From positions 1 through 32,862 of the forward strand of contig CAZNRX010000044.1 in the NCBI GenBank assembly GCA_964575455.1: a DNA stretch of 32,862 nt, given 5' to 3'. A program made the translations under genes and the position numbers. A model generated the notes under the pieces. That model was given only the letters and a program-made list of their open reading frames with translations. It searched no databases and was not told where the DNA came from. Source of the stretch: SKLM01 sp964575455 (GTDB lineage Bacteria; Chloroflexota; Anaerolineae; B4-G1). Numbering within the stretch: the first letter of the stretch is position 1; the number at the start of each line of letters is the position of its first letter. Positions 16,510 to 24,526 of the stretch are shown here, piece by piece.

Positions 16510-16669
16510 GTATACTCAGCCACAGTCTCCTAGCTTCAGCGGTCTCTGTCAAGGATTGAGTTGAGGGCCGCGCTCGCCGCTGATGACGTGAGACTGCCCA
16601 TCGCCGCAAAGAGGCAATCTGGTGAGTGCCTCGGTGAGGGCGAAGTCCCGTGACAGCGGCAATGTGAGG

Positions 16670-17141
16670 ATCATCGCCAAGACGGCACCACAGCTCTCTA
16701 TGCTGCGCTGAATGATGAGACTCAGGAAGCGTTCTTGCGCTGGACTGAAGGCCAACCCAACAGCGAGGTAACGATTGAGCTCCTGGAAGCGCTGATGGAT
16801 CATTAGAACGAACAGGGTAAGCGCTTCGTCGTTCTTTTCTGGGACAAAGGATCCCGGCATACGTCTCATCTAACCACACAATGGATCAGAGACTACAACC
16901 GACGAGCCAAGCAGCAAGGGCTGACCCGTTTGATTACCTGCTTACTCCCTACCGCAGTCCGTGGCTCATCCCGCTAGAGTCTATCTTTGGCTGGATCAAG
17001 CATCAGATACTGGGTGATCGCCTCTTCGATGCCCCTACGGAGCTTCAAGCCGCGGTGGGGCGCTGTTTCCGCCGACGTGTGGCACAGGCCGAAGAACGGC
17101 GCGACAAAGCCTGGGCAATGGCCACCCAAAACCCAAGGTGT
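16670..17141 (+). pseudogene. Decayed IS630-type transposase
   Basis: Translation in pieces gives an IS630-like DDE transposase C-terminal half. The first piece reads LYAALNDETQEAFLRW and EVTIELLEALMDH, then an in-frame TAG at 16804-16806. The frame continues with VVLFWDKGSRHTS, holding the second catalytic Asp with the usual following His. A frame change near 16940-16955 leads to LTPYRSPWLIPLESIFGWIK, holding the third acidic residue. The N-terminal helix-turn-helix half is missing, and the 160 bp upstream (16510-16669) show nothing recognisable. The last piece runs in frame into an acyl-CoA dehydrogenase tail, so the spurious ORF at 16881-17222 is a chimera. Confidence 0.75.
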
Positions 17142-17150
17142 TTGTGTGAA

Positions 17151-17222
17151 AGGGCGCTAGAGATCTATGAGGGTACGTCGGAGATACAGCGTCTCATTAT
17201 CTCAGGGCACTTGCTCAAGTAG
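17151..17222 (+). pseudogene. 3' end of a truncated acyl-CoA dehydrogenase gene
   Basis: The last 23 codons read RALEIYEGTSEIQRLIISG plus HLLK and a stop. This is the unmistakable C-terminus of acyl-CoA dehydrogenases (YEGTSEIQRLIIARHLL), which contacts FAD through the Glu-Gly-Thr turn. Everything upstream has been replaced by transposase sequence. It lies 24 bp before the 3-hydroxybutyryl-CoA dehydrogenase gene, the normal order in butyrate or beta-oxidation operons. The truncation therefore destroyed the first gene of such an operon, or the piece moved here with its neighbour. Confidence 0.8.
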
Positions 17223-17246
17223 TCTACTGCGTAAGGAGAGCTCAAG

Positions 17247-18125
17247 ATGAACGTGCAGGACATAGCTGTGATCGGCGCGGGGACCATGGGCCACGGCATA
17301 GCCCAGGTGGCTGGCATGGCGGGGTACCGTGTCTCTTTGGTCGATGTCAGCCCCGATGTGCTCGAGAGCGCCCTGGAACGTATCGAGGCTAACCTTCGCA
17401 GGGGGGTCGAGCTTGGGAAGGTGAGTGAAGCGTTAGTGGGAAGCACCATCGGCCGCATCTCCACAACGACCGACACCGTCCAGACCGCGAGCAAAGCCGA
17501 TTTCGTGATTGAGGCTGTGCCGGAGGTGCTCCCGCTCAAGCTAGAGGTCTTCCGCGAGCTCGATGACGTGTGCGCAGATGACACCGTGTTGGCCACTAAT
17601 ACGTCCACACTAAGTCCGAGCGAGATAGGGTCGGTGACCAGGCGGCCCGACCGCGTGATCGCGATGCATTTCTTCAATCCGGTGCACATTATGAAGCTGG
17701 TGGAGATAGTCCGAGCTCTCGACACCTCGGATCGGACCTGTCAGGTGGCGCTGGACGTGGCCCACCAGATGGGCAAGGAGACCGTTCTAGTCAATGAGTC
17801 CCCCGGATTCGTGACGAGCCGGATGAGCGCCCTAGTGGGTAATGAGGCTTTCCATATGCTCATGGAGGGGGTCGCGAGCGCTGAGGACATCGACCGTGCG
17901 ATCAGGTTGGGTCTGAACCACCCAATGGGGCCCTTGGAGCTAGGTGATCTTGTTGGACTGGATGTGCGTCTCCGCAATCTGGAGTACTTGCGAGAAATGC
18001 TTGGCGAGAGGTTTCGCCCTTGTCCTTTGCTGGTCAAGTACGTTCAGGCTGGTCGGCTAGGTCGAAAGACCGGCCGCGGCGTGTACGACTATTCCGATAG
18101 TCAGGAAGCAAGCCACGCCCATTAG
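17247..18125 (+). CDS. hbd: 3-hydroxybutyryl-CoA dehydrogenase
   Basis: This 292-residue NAD(P)-dependent dehydrogenase interconverts acetoacetyl-CoA and 3-hydroxybutyryl-CoA. The Rossmann motif is AVIGAGTMGHGIAQ (7-20). Catalytic Ser120 lies in ATNTSTLS and His141 in MHFFNP. The segment SPGFVTSRM and LNHPMGPLELGDLVGLD (224-240) are those of the short bacterial enzyme type. The C-terminus KYVQAGRLGRKTGRGVYDY is standard. GGAGAG precedes the ATG. The gene is intact although it sits among mobile-element debris and next to a truncated acyl-CoA dehydrogenase gene. It has no functional link to the sugar cluster and was probably brought in or stranded by rearrangement (inference). Confidence 0.95.
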   Translation: MNVQDIAVIGAGTMGHGIAQVAGMAGYRVSLVDVSPDVLESALERIEANLRRGVELGKVSEALVGSTIGRISTTTDTVQTASKADFVIEAVPEVLPLKLEVFRELDDVCADDTVLATNTSTLSPSEIGSVTRRPDRVIAMHFFNPVHIMKLVEIVRALDTSDRTCQVALDVAHQMGKETVLVNESPGFVTSRMSALVGNEAFHMLMEGVASAEDIDRAIRLGLNHPMGPLELGDLVGLDVRLRNLEYLREMLGERFRPCPLLVKYVQAGRLGRKTGRGVYDYSDSQEASHAH

Positions 18126-18176
18126 CAGGATGTCTATGCGTTACGAGAGGACAATTGTGGAGGAAGATGATCGAAT

Positions 18177-18218
18177 TGAGCCTCCCCCGACTTGGTGGAC
18201 AGTCAGTTAAGAAAGATG
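18177..18218 (+). repeat. Possible IS3-type terminal fragment
   Basis: A segment from TGAGCCTCCCCC through GACTTGGTGGACAGTC to GTTAAGAAAGATG resembles the left end of IS3/IS150-type elements, where the terminal repeat contains a GGTGGACAGT-like core followed by TTAAGAAAG just before the first orf. No transposase reading frame follows, so at most a solo end is left. This is recognised by style only. Confidence 0.3.
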
Positions 18219-18254
18219 TGCACGTCGATGATAGAGCTGCTCATAAGTAACCTG

Positions 18255-18323
18255 GCTGTGGTCGGCACACAGGGCTATCTGGAGGTCGACCAGGCGCAGA
18301 CTGGGTTGTTCGAGGTCTTCTAG
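18255..18323 (+). pseudogene. Relic of a Gfo/Idh/MocA oxidoreductase gene
   Basis: The frame reads LAVVGTQGYLEVDQAQTGLF then EVF and a TAG. It matches LTVVGTQGYLQVDQAQTGL inside the intact oxidoreductase gene. Over 18258-18300 versus 16198-16240, 40 of 43 bases are identical. Sequence upstream and downstream does not match. The stop codon TAG lies within the target duplication of the IS256 element. The relic may be the scar of a duplication or recombination that framed the hbd segment. Confidence 0.7.
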
Positions 18324-18328
18324 ACAGG
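18320..18328. repeat. IS256 target-site duplication, left copy
   Basis: CTAGACAGG directly abuts the left inverted repeat and is repeated exactly at 19795-19803 on the other side. Nine base pairs is within the 8-9 bp range known for IS256-family insertion. Confidence 0.8.
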
Positions 18329-19794
18329 GAGCTATTGTCAAATGTTGTGGACGGAAGCCACAGCGGCATGCTCCGATGGGGCGTGCGTGAATAGGTCATC
18401 CAGTCCTACCTCTGTTTCTGACTCTGAGGCTTGGTCTTTGTCTTGGCCCAACGCAAGCATCTTGGCCTCGCCGTCCGGGAACTTGACGCCTGCTTTGACC
18501 AGAGCAACGAGATGAGGTGCGTTGATTCGTCGCCACCGTTTCTCGGCCGCCAGAAGGAGCTTGAAGGCCATCGCCAGGCCAGCCTTTCGCGAGCCAGCAC
18601 CTTTCGTCTTTTTCGTTCGCGCCTTCACGGTCGAGAACGACGATTCGATCGGATTGGTTGTTCGCAGGTGGATCCAGTGCTCGGCAGGGAAGTCAAAGAA
18701 CGTTAACAACTGATCTTGGTCCTTCGTCAGCGTCTTGAGCGCCTTGGGATAGCGTGCCTCGTACTCCTTCGAGAAGCGGTCTATCTCTTCCAATGCGCTT
18801 TCACGGTCCGGAGCGTACATGATCTCGCGCAGCATATCTTTCGCTCGAGGTTGAAGTCGCTTTGGGAGCTTGTCCAGCACGTTGGCCAGCTTGTGCTTCC
18901 AACACCGCTGTTCCTTGGTCTCTGGCCACACCTCTCGCAGAGCAGCCCAGAAGCCCAGGTTGCCGTCGCCGACAGCAAGCATTGGAGCCGTCAGTCCACG
19001 TCGCTTCAGGTCTCGCAGCACGCTAGCCCAGGACTCGGTGGACTCGCGATAGCCGTCTTCGAGAGCAACGACCTCTTTTCGACCGTCCGGAAGAACCCCG
19101 ACAATCACCAGACAAGCCAGGCGATCTTCCTCCAGGCGGATATTGAAGTAGACGCCATCAGCCCAGAGATAGACATACTGTCTCCCTTCGAGAGACCGTT
19201 TGCGCCAATCCCTGTAGTCGTCCTGCCACGTCTTGAGCAGCCGAGAGTGATCGTTGTAGCTGAGAAACCAGCCGCCTCCGGCCCTAGAAGCGCTTTGAGA
19301 GCTTCTGAGAAGTCGCCTGTGGACAGTCCTTTCAGGTACAGCACCGGTAGAGCTTCCTCGAGGCGAGGCGAACGACGCATATAGGGTGGTAGAATCTTGC
19401 TGGTGAAACGATGCTCGGGACGTCGGTCGTTCACTCGCGGCGCTCTGAGCGTGACCGTTCCTGCTCCCAGATTGACGGTCCGCTCGTGATGCGACTTTCC
19501 ATTGCGCACCACCAGGGCGTGTCCTTCTTCGTCTCGCAGGTGACGCAGTTTCTGGATATACTGCTCGACTTCCAGTTCGAGGGCTTCCAGAATCATCCGA
19601 CGAGCCCCTTCCCTGGCCAACTCGTCCAGCGAGCATTCGATCTCGGGGGTTTGTCCTTCAGTGTCATTGATGGTAAGCTTGAGCATGGCGTATCCTTTCG
19701 GCGGTTCCACGACCGCCTATATGGGTATATGGCTTCACCCCAAGGATACGCCGCTTTTCTCATACTGGCAATCCACAACTTCTGATAATACCTC
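18329..19794 (-). mobile_element. Complete IS256-family insertion sequence (1466 bp)
   Basis: The element is bounded by imperfect inverted repeats: GAGCTATTGTCA...GTTGTGGA starting at 18329, and GAGGTATTATCA...GTTGTGGA read on the - strand from 19794. They match at 19 of 24 positions. Both ends abut the 9-bp direct repeat CTAGACAGG. One transposase gene on the - strand fills it but is frameshifted. The insertion lies between a sugar-dehydrogenase relic and the PfkB kinase gene. Matching target repeats show the copy entered in one step and has not been rearranged since. Confidence 0.88.
18338..19686 (-). pseudogene. IS256-family (Mutator-type) transposase, frameshifted
   Basis: The ATG at 19686 follows an AAAGGA site. 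The N-terminal part (MLKLTINDTEG... to GPEAAGFSATTI) runs to about 19250. The remainder continues in another frame from SRLLKTWQDDYRDWRKRSLEG to the stop at 18338. Joined, they give about 450 residues. The DDE residues are all present: Asp in YLWADGVYF, Asp in AVGDGNLGFW and Glu in NPIESSFSTVKART. The slip lies between ACAACGATC and TCTCGGCTG, where two extra bases (or one lost) break the frame. No slippery heptamer is visible, so this looks like mutation rather than programmed frameshifting. Confidence 0.85.
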
Positions 19795-19803
19795 CTAGAC
19801 AGG
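19795..19803. repeat. IS256 target-site duplication, right copy
   Basis: CTAGACAGG is identical to 18320-18328 and directly follows the right inverted repeat. Confidence 0.8.
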
Positions 19804-19876
19804 TCAACCGGAGGGGTCTGGTGTACACGCGGCCCGCCAGCACTGCCGCCGCAACACGCTAGTCGGGGAGTCAGTT

Positions 19877-21067
19877 ATGGAGAAGCCGTTTGACGCCGTT
19901 GCAGCCGGTCACATCTGCCTAGACGTGATCCCCTCCTTTCCGAGTATCGCACCGGGCGAGTGGGAGCGCCTCTTCGCCCCAGGACGCCTGGTGGAAGCGG
20001 GGCCGGTGACCCTCTCTACGGGCGGCCCTGTGTCCAACACTGGTCTGGCCCTGCGGAAGCTGGGCATCGACACTCTTCTGATGGGCAAGATCGGCGACGA
20101 TCTCTTCGGGGAGGCCGTCCAGCACCTCGCGGGCGGGGGGGCCACGCACACCGAAGAGGGGATGATCGTCGACCCAGAAGCGGATACGTCGTACACCATC
20201 GTCGTCAGCCCGCCGGGGGTGGATCGCATGTTCCTCCACTGCCCTGGCGCCAACGCGACCTTCGGTGCCGACGACGTCCGCTACGACGCAGTAAGCCAGT
20301 CGCGGCTCTTTCACTTCGGTTACCCGCCCCTCATGGAGAGGATGTACCGCGATGAGGGGGCCGAGCTGGTGGAGATGCTGCGTCGCGTCAAAGAGAGCGG
20401 CGTCACCACCTCCCTCGACATGGCGCTCCCAGACCCGACCTCCGCAGCCGGCCGCGCCGACTGGAATGCCATACTTGGAGCGGCGCTGCCCTACGTGGAC
20501 GTCTTCCTGCCGAGCGTCGAGGAGACGCTCTTTATGCTGCGCCGCGAGACCTACGAGAAGCTCTCCCAACGTGCGACGGAAGGCAGCCTTGTGTCACTGG
20601 TGACGACCTCGCTCCTATTGGAGCTAAGCGACCAGGTGCTGGAGATGGGGGCCGCCGTCGTCGGCTTCAAACTGGGAGATCGTGGACTCTACGTGCGAAC
20701 TGGGACCCTGTCGAAGATCAAGGGACTCGGCTCCGCCACGCCTTCCAATCCCGAGACATGGGCCGATAGGGAGTTGTGGGCTCCCTGCTTCGAGGCAGAT
20801 CTGGTAGGCACCACGGGGGCGGGAGATGCTACCATTGCCGGATTCCTCAGCGCGCTGCTCTGGGATGTTTCTCTTCCGGAAGCGATCACCACCGCCGTGG
20901 CCGTGGGAGCGTGCAACGTGGAAGCGGCAGATGCCTTGAGCGGGGTCCGCTCCTGGGAGGAAACCCAGCAACGCATAGAGAAGGGCTGGGAACGGCTGCC
21001 GCTCTCGATCGAAGCCGATGACTGGCGCCTGGACGAAGAGCTGGGACTCTGGATAGGTCCGGGGTAG
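19877..21067 (+). CDS. PfkB-family carbohydrate kinase
   Basis: This is a ribokinase-fold sugar kinase of 396 residues, longer than the usual 300-330. The N-terminal motif is AAGHICLDVIPSF. The substrate-side motif GGPVSNTGLALRKLG (49-63) and GKIGDDLFGE follow. The C-terminal PfkB signature GTTGAGDATIAGF (311-323) contains the catalytic base D317 and the anion hole. The extra length comes from an insert around 225-300 and a C-terminal tail. GGGGAG precedes the ATG. It should phosphorylate a sugar or cyclitol with ATP in the cytoplasm. Without the 16510-19803 insertions it would directly follow the sugar dehydrogenase gene, so it probably belongs to that pathway (inference). Confidence 0.92.
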   Translation: MEKPFDAVAAGHICLDVIPSFPSIAPGEWERLFAPGRLVEAGPVTLSTGGPVSNTGLALRKLGIDTLLMGKIGDDLFGEAVQHLAGGGATHTEEGMIVDPEADTSYTIVVSPPGVDRMFLHCPGANATFGADDVRYDAVSQSRLFHFGYPPLMERMYRDEGAELVEMLRRVKESGVTTSLDMALPDPTSAAGRADWNAILGAALPYVDVFLPSVEETLFMLRRETYEKLSQRATEGSLVSLVTTSLLLELSDQVLEMGAAVVGFKLGDRGLYVRTGTLSKIKGLGSATPSNPETWADRELWAPCFEADLVGTTGAGDATIAGFLSALLWDVSLPEAITTAVAVGACNVEAADALSGVRSWEETQQRIEKGWERLPLSIEADDWRLDEELGLWIGPG

Positions 21068-21069
21068 CG

Positions 21070-21310
21070 TTAGGGCCGATCATCGGTCACTGGGGAGTGA
21101 GGGTCCTCGGGTTGGGCCGTCGGCGTCGGCGCAGGTCGGGAGTCCTCTCCGGCAGCGTGGGGGATGACGAGCACCTCCCCTGGCTTGACCATCCTGGCCT
21201 GTTCTCGAGCCCATTCCTCCACGTACTCATCGGTATGGACGTAGGTCAACGTCTCCGTGAGGTAATCCTGGCAGGCCTACTGGGTGGTCAAGGCGATGAG
21301 GGCGAATGGC
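21070..21310 (-). pseudogene. Relic of a septum-formation initiator (FtsB/DivIC-like) gene
   Basis: On the - strand one frame reads CQDYLTETLTYVHTDEYVEE, then WAREQARMVKPGEVLVIP and a Pro/Thr-rich tail ending in TAA at 21070. The stretch from DEYVEEWAR to MVKPGEVLVIP is the typical C-terminal motif of FtsB/DivIC proteins (YVEE.AR..L.MV.PGE....P). Just upstream is an in-frame TAG, preceded by WPFALIALTTQ, which could be the end of the single membrane helix. No start survives, and a palindromic element begins at 21311. It is a remnant of a small division gene. Confidence 0.65.
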
Positions 21311-21450
21311 CAGTGATTACCCATATCTTCAGAGTCGCTTGAAAAAGGTGCCCGGCACTTGAAGATTCGACGCCAGAAGTGCCCTCGAGACAGAGGTTCG
21401 TCCAGATCAGGGGCTGAAGTGCCGGGCACCTAGACTTGTAGGTAATCACC
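21311..21450. repeat. REP/MITE-like palindromic element
   Basis: A perfect 15-bp inverted repeat, AGGTGCCCGGCACTT (21346-21360) and AAGTGCCGGGCACCT (21417-21431), surrounds 56 bp. Each arm is itself nearly palindromic. Outside lies a second inverted pair, GTGATTACC (21313-21321) and GGTAATCACC (21441-21450). Nested palindromes with a GTGCCGGGCAC core resemble REP or MITE elements mobilised by a trans-acting transposase. The element cuts the FtsB-like relic, and its outer motif recurs at 41-57. Confidence 0.6.
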
Positions 21451-21501
21451 AGCAAATCCGCCATTTCTTTGTCGTTCAAGTTAGACGCCTTGTGTGGCTT
21501 C

Positions 21502-21529
21502 TTGCCCGCTGGCCCAAGTGCGCTATACT
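21502..21529 (+). promoter_or_regulatory. Probable promoter of the P1-family peptidase gene
   Basis: A -10 box TATACT at 21524-21529 lies 16 bp after TTGCCC (21502-21507), a fair -35 box. It is about 55 bp before the start codon and is the best candidate in the gap. The -35 match is only moderate. Confidence 0.5.
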
Positions 21530-21582
21530 TACCCCATCGTTCCAAGCACCGCTCACCAGAAGCCGGCCAAAGGAGAACCAGC

Positions 21583-22566
21583 ATGGATGACGGTCATCTC
21601 ACCATCACCGCGGTCCCCGGCGTTCGCGTGGGGCACGCCACCGACCTGGACGGCCTGACTGGCTGCACCGTCGTTCTGTGCGAGGAGGGCGCCGTCGGCG
21701 GCGTCGATCAGCGGGGTGGGGCGCCCGGCACCCGGGAGACCGATCTGCTCCACCCCCTCCATCTGGTCGAGAAGGCGAACGCCGTGGTGCTGACGGGCGG
21801 CTCGGTCTTCGGGTTGGCGGCCGTGGACGGTGTCGTGCGCTGGCTGGAGGAGCGAGGAGCCGGCTTCGATACGGGCGTGGCCCGGGTCCCCATCGTGCCC
21901 GCGGCGGTGCTCTTCGATCTCGATCTGGGGGACCCTGCGGCCCGCCCCGATGCGGCGATGGGGTACGCGGCCTGTCGGGACGCCGGCGAGGGGCCGGTGC
22001 GCGAGGGGGGCGTCGGCGCCGGCACGGGGGCCTCCGTCGGCAGGATCCTGGGGCCGGGACGCGTTATGAAGGGCGGCCTGGGGAGCGCTGCCGTGTCTTT
22101 GGGGGATGACCTGGTGGTCGGTGCGCTGATCGCGGTCAACGCTTTCGGTGACGTCGTTGATCCCGCCAGTGGGGAGATTCTGGCCGGTGCGCGGAGACCC
22201 GGGAGCGACGAGCCCGCGGACACGCTGGCCGTGATGCACGGATTGGCCGGTGGCGGCGCTCCGGGGTTCGGCTCCAGCACCGTCATCGGCGTGGTGGCGA
22301 GCAACGCCCGGCTCACCAAGGAGGAGGTGAACAAGGTGGCGCAGATGGCCCAGGACGGCATCGCCCGGGCCGTGCGTCCGGCCCACACGATGTTCGATGG
22401 CGACACGCTCTTCGCGCTCGCCACCGGTGACGAGGCGTCCGACGTCAACCTGATCGGCGCCTATGCTGCCGAGATGGTCGCCGCGGCCATTGTCTGCGCC
22501 GTCGAGGCCGCGGAGAGCGCAGGCGATGCGCCCGCCTACCGGGATCTTCGCGGTGTGCGGAGCTAA
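21583..22566 (+). CDS. P1-family (DmpA/NylC-like) N-terminal-nucleophile peptidase
   Basis: This 327-residue Ntn-type aminopeptidase/amidase family member starts at ATG 21583 after AAGGAG. Landmarks are ITAVPGVRVGHATD, GCTVVLCEEGAVGGVDQRGGAPGTRETDLL (shown in part), VVLTGGSVFGLAAVDGV, GASVGRILG and NAFGDVVDP. The autocleavage region reads GSSTVIGVVASNA; aligned with NylC-type NTTIGVVATNA, T233 would be the nucleophile freed by self-cleavage into alpha and beta chains. The end FDGDTLFALATG is typical. The longer frame from 21469 has no family match. These enzymes remove N-terminal residues or hydrolyse beta-peptides and nylon oligomers; the natural substrate here is unknown. Confidence 0.9.
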   Translation: MDDGHLTITAVPGVRVGHATDLDGLTGCTVVLCEEGAVGGVDQRGGAPGTRETDLLHPLHLVEKANAVVLTGGSVFGLAAVDGVVRWLEERGAGFDTGVARVPIVPAAVLFDLDLGDPAARPDAAMGYAACRDAGEGPVREGGVGAGTGASVGRILGPGRVMKGGLGSAAVSLGDDLVVGALIAVNAFGDVVDPASGEILAGARRPGSDEPADTLAVMHGLAGGGAPGFGSSTVIGVVASNARLTKEEVNKVAQMAQDGIARAVRPAHTMFDGDTLFALATGDEASDVNLIGAYAAEMVAAAIVCAVEAAESAGDAPAYRDLRGVRS

Positions 22567-22759
22567 GCCGCTGGGCGAGGATGGGCCGCGTGTCGGGCAC
22601 GCCAAGCGTCAGCCGCTAGGCCGCGCGCCAAGCCGCCAGCCTCCAGACACTCGTGCCCCCTTGAGGGGTGTCCGGGGGGAGAGCTGGCTCAACCCAGTTT
22701 CGGCGGGTGCCGCTGCGCTTACAGAACCCCGCCCTACATGAGGTTGAGAAAAAAAGCTT

Positions 22760-23746
22760 ATGAAGCGTCCAGGGCGATTTCTCGCGCTCTTCTGCCTGCT
22801 GCTCGCCGCCTGTGCGTCGTCCTCCACCGCGACGCCGCCGGAGGATGGGCTTCGATTGCCTACGCGCGCACCCACGGTGACGCCCACGCCCACGGTGGTC
22901 GTCCTGTCGGCGGAGGCGTACCACGAGCGGGGCGTGGAGCGACAGCGGGCGGGGGACCTGGACGGTGCGCAGCGCTACTTCAGCTGGGCGATCCGGCGGG
23001 ATCCCGCCTTCGCGCCAGCCTACGTCTCTCGGGGCTCCGTCTATCTGGCGCAGGGTGAGCTCGACCAGGCGCTGCAGGACGCCGATGCTGCCCTTGAGAT
23101 CGAGCAGACGGCCAGGGCCTACCTGCTCCGCGGGGAGATCCTGCGAGAGATGGAGCGGTACGCAGAGGCCCTGCGGGCCTTCGACCGGGCGCTGGCGCGC
23201 GACCCGGGCCTGAGGGACCAAACATTCCGGTCTCGTTGGGAGGCGGCCAGGGCGGTCGAGGACGAGGACTACCTGTCTGCTCTGGGCTCCGAGTACGCCG
23301 GGGATCACCAGGGCGACTGGCTGCGCCACTACTACCGGGCCTGGGCCTCTCTGGCGTCGGGCAGATACGAGCAGGCGATCGCCACTCTGGTCGCGGGCAT
23401 CGAGGCGTCGCGCGAGCAACCGGCGCTTCTCTGGTACCTGTTGGGCCGGGCCTATACCGGGATCGAAGCCTGGCGGGAGGCTGTCGCCTCGCTCGAGACA
23501 GCGCGGGGGCTGGTGCAGGCGGGCGACGATACCATAGCTATCCACACTGAGCGGCCGGTGGCCGATCTCTTCGTCGCGCTGGGCCGGGCCTATCTTGGCG
23601 CCGGTCGCTGCGTGGATGCCGAGACGATGCTGGCCTATGGTATGTCGATCGGCGCCCCGGCCTCGGAGCACCTGGATGCTCTGGAGAGGGCGCGCGTCTG
23701 TCAGACGCCGACCCCGCCGCCTCCTACGGCGACGCCGGCCTGGTGA
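22760..23746 (+). CDS. TPR-repeat lipoprotein
   Basis: This is a 328-residue envelope protein. A lipoprotein signal with LLLAAC places the lipidated Cys at residue 18. A Thr/Pro-rich spacer (RAPTVTPTPTVVV) follows. From about residue 50 come tetratricopeptide repeats: AYHERGVERQRAGDLDGAQR (blocks of 34), AYVSRGSVYLAQGELDQAL, AYLLRGEILREMERYAEAL, and later HYYRAWASLASGRYEQAIA, LWYLLGRAYTGIEAWREAV and LFVALGRAYLGAGRC. It ends in a Thr/Pro-rich tail. TPR domains mediate protein contacts on the cell surface; the partner is unknown. The next start lies only about 25 bp past the stop. Confidence 0.88.
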   Translation: MKRPGRFLALFCLLLAACASSSTATPPEDGLRLPTRAPTVTPTPTVVVLSAEAYHERGVERQRAGDLDGAQRYFSWAIRRDPAFAPAYVSRGSVYLAQGELDQALQDADAALEIEQTARAYLLRGEILREMERYAEALRAFDRALARDPGLRDQTFRSRWEAARAVEDEDYLSALGSEYAGDHQGDWLRHYYRAWASLASGRYEQAIATLVAGIEASREQPALLWYLLGRAYTGIEAWREAVASLETARGLVQAGDDTIAIHTERPVADLFVALGRAYLGAGRCVDAETMLAYGMSIGAPASEHLDALERARVCQTPTPPPPTATPAW

Positions 23747-23769
23747 TGGAGATCGGGAGGGTGCTGACC

Positions 23770-24526
23770 ATGAATGACCCATTCGACGTTGTTATCGTGG
23801 GCGCCAGTCCCGCCGGGGTCTTTGCGGCCTTGGCGTTGAGCCGGCGGTCCGAACTGCGCATCGTGATGTTCGACAAGGGGCCGGACATCGACCGTCGACA
23901 TGGCCCGGCCCGTGAGCCGAGGGGCAGGTGTCAGCACTGTGAGCCCTGCGACATCATGGCGGGGTGGGGTGGTGCCGGCGCTTTCTCCGACGGCAAGCTC
24001 ACCCTCTCGCCGGCCGTCGGCGGACGTTTGACGGAGATCCTCGGCGTGGAGCGGGTCGCGGAGTTGATGCGTCGGGTCGATGAGACCTACGTGCGGTTTG
24101 GCGCGCGCGGCCCGATCTACGGCACCCGCACGGACGAGGTGGGGGACCTGGAGAAGCGGGCGGCTCTCGACGCCCAGGCGCATGTCTCGCTCGGTCGTCA
24201 CCCCCACGCTCCCCAGCGCCACACCCGGCGATCTCAACCTGGTCCTGCCCTATCGGTACATGGTCACCATCCTGGAGATGCTGCACGCGCTGGATGAGCT
24301 GGCGCCCGGGGTGGCCTCCCGTCACACGCTCTTGTACGGCGTGGAGGTCAAGTTCTACTCCTGCCGCCTGCGGCTGACGGCGGAGATGGAGACGGAGGTG
24401 GGGAACCTCTTCGCCTGCGGGGACGGTGCGGGTGTGACGCGCGGCCTGGTGCAGGCCTCGGCCTCTGGCCTGCTTGCCGCGCAGGCCATCCTCCAGCGCC
24501 TGGCCCCTCCGTCCGCAGACCTTTAG
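23770..24526 (+). pseudogene. FAD-dependent oxidoreductase gene with internal deletion
   Basis: The front half starts at ATG 23770 after GGGAGG and shows a dinucleotide-binding VVIVGASPAGVFAALAL, CQHCEPCDIMAGWGGAGAFSDGKL (a hallmark of this FAD dehydrogenase group, given in part) and EVGDLEKRAAL. The rear half, in another frame from about 24180, shows ATPGDLNLVLPYRYMVTILE, LLYGVEVKFYS and NLFACGDGAGVTRGLVQASA. The two match the first 130 and last 110 residues of a protein normally about 450-480 residues long. Roughly the middle half is missing and the frame is broken at the join near 24170-24185. Both ends remain well conserved, so the loss looks recent. Confidence 0.75.

Noticed and set aside
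16549..16869. - strand open frame over the IS630 remnant
   Set aside because: The + strand translation shows recognisable transposase motifs, so the - strand frame is a shadow.
17247..18125. Ser instead of Asn in the PGFxxxR motif of Hbd as loss of activity
   Set aside because: PGFVTSR is a common variant among Bacillus-type 3-hydroxybutyryl-CoA dehydrogenases as far as I recall, so it is not evidence of decay.
19245..19252. Programmed frameshift in the IS256 transposase
   Set aside because: No slippery heptamer or downstream stimulator is visible, and IS256 elements normally have a single continuous gene.
22657..22668. CCCC-TTGA-GGGG hairpin between the peptidase and TPR genes
   Set aside because: Only four pairs and no T-run; too weak to call a terminator or repeat.
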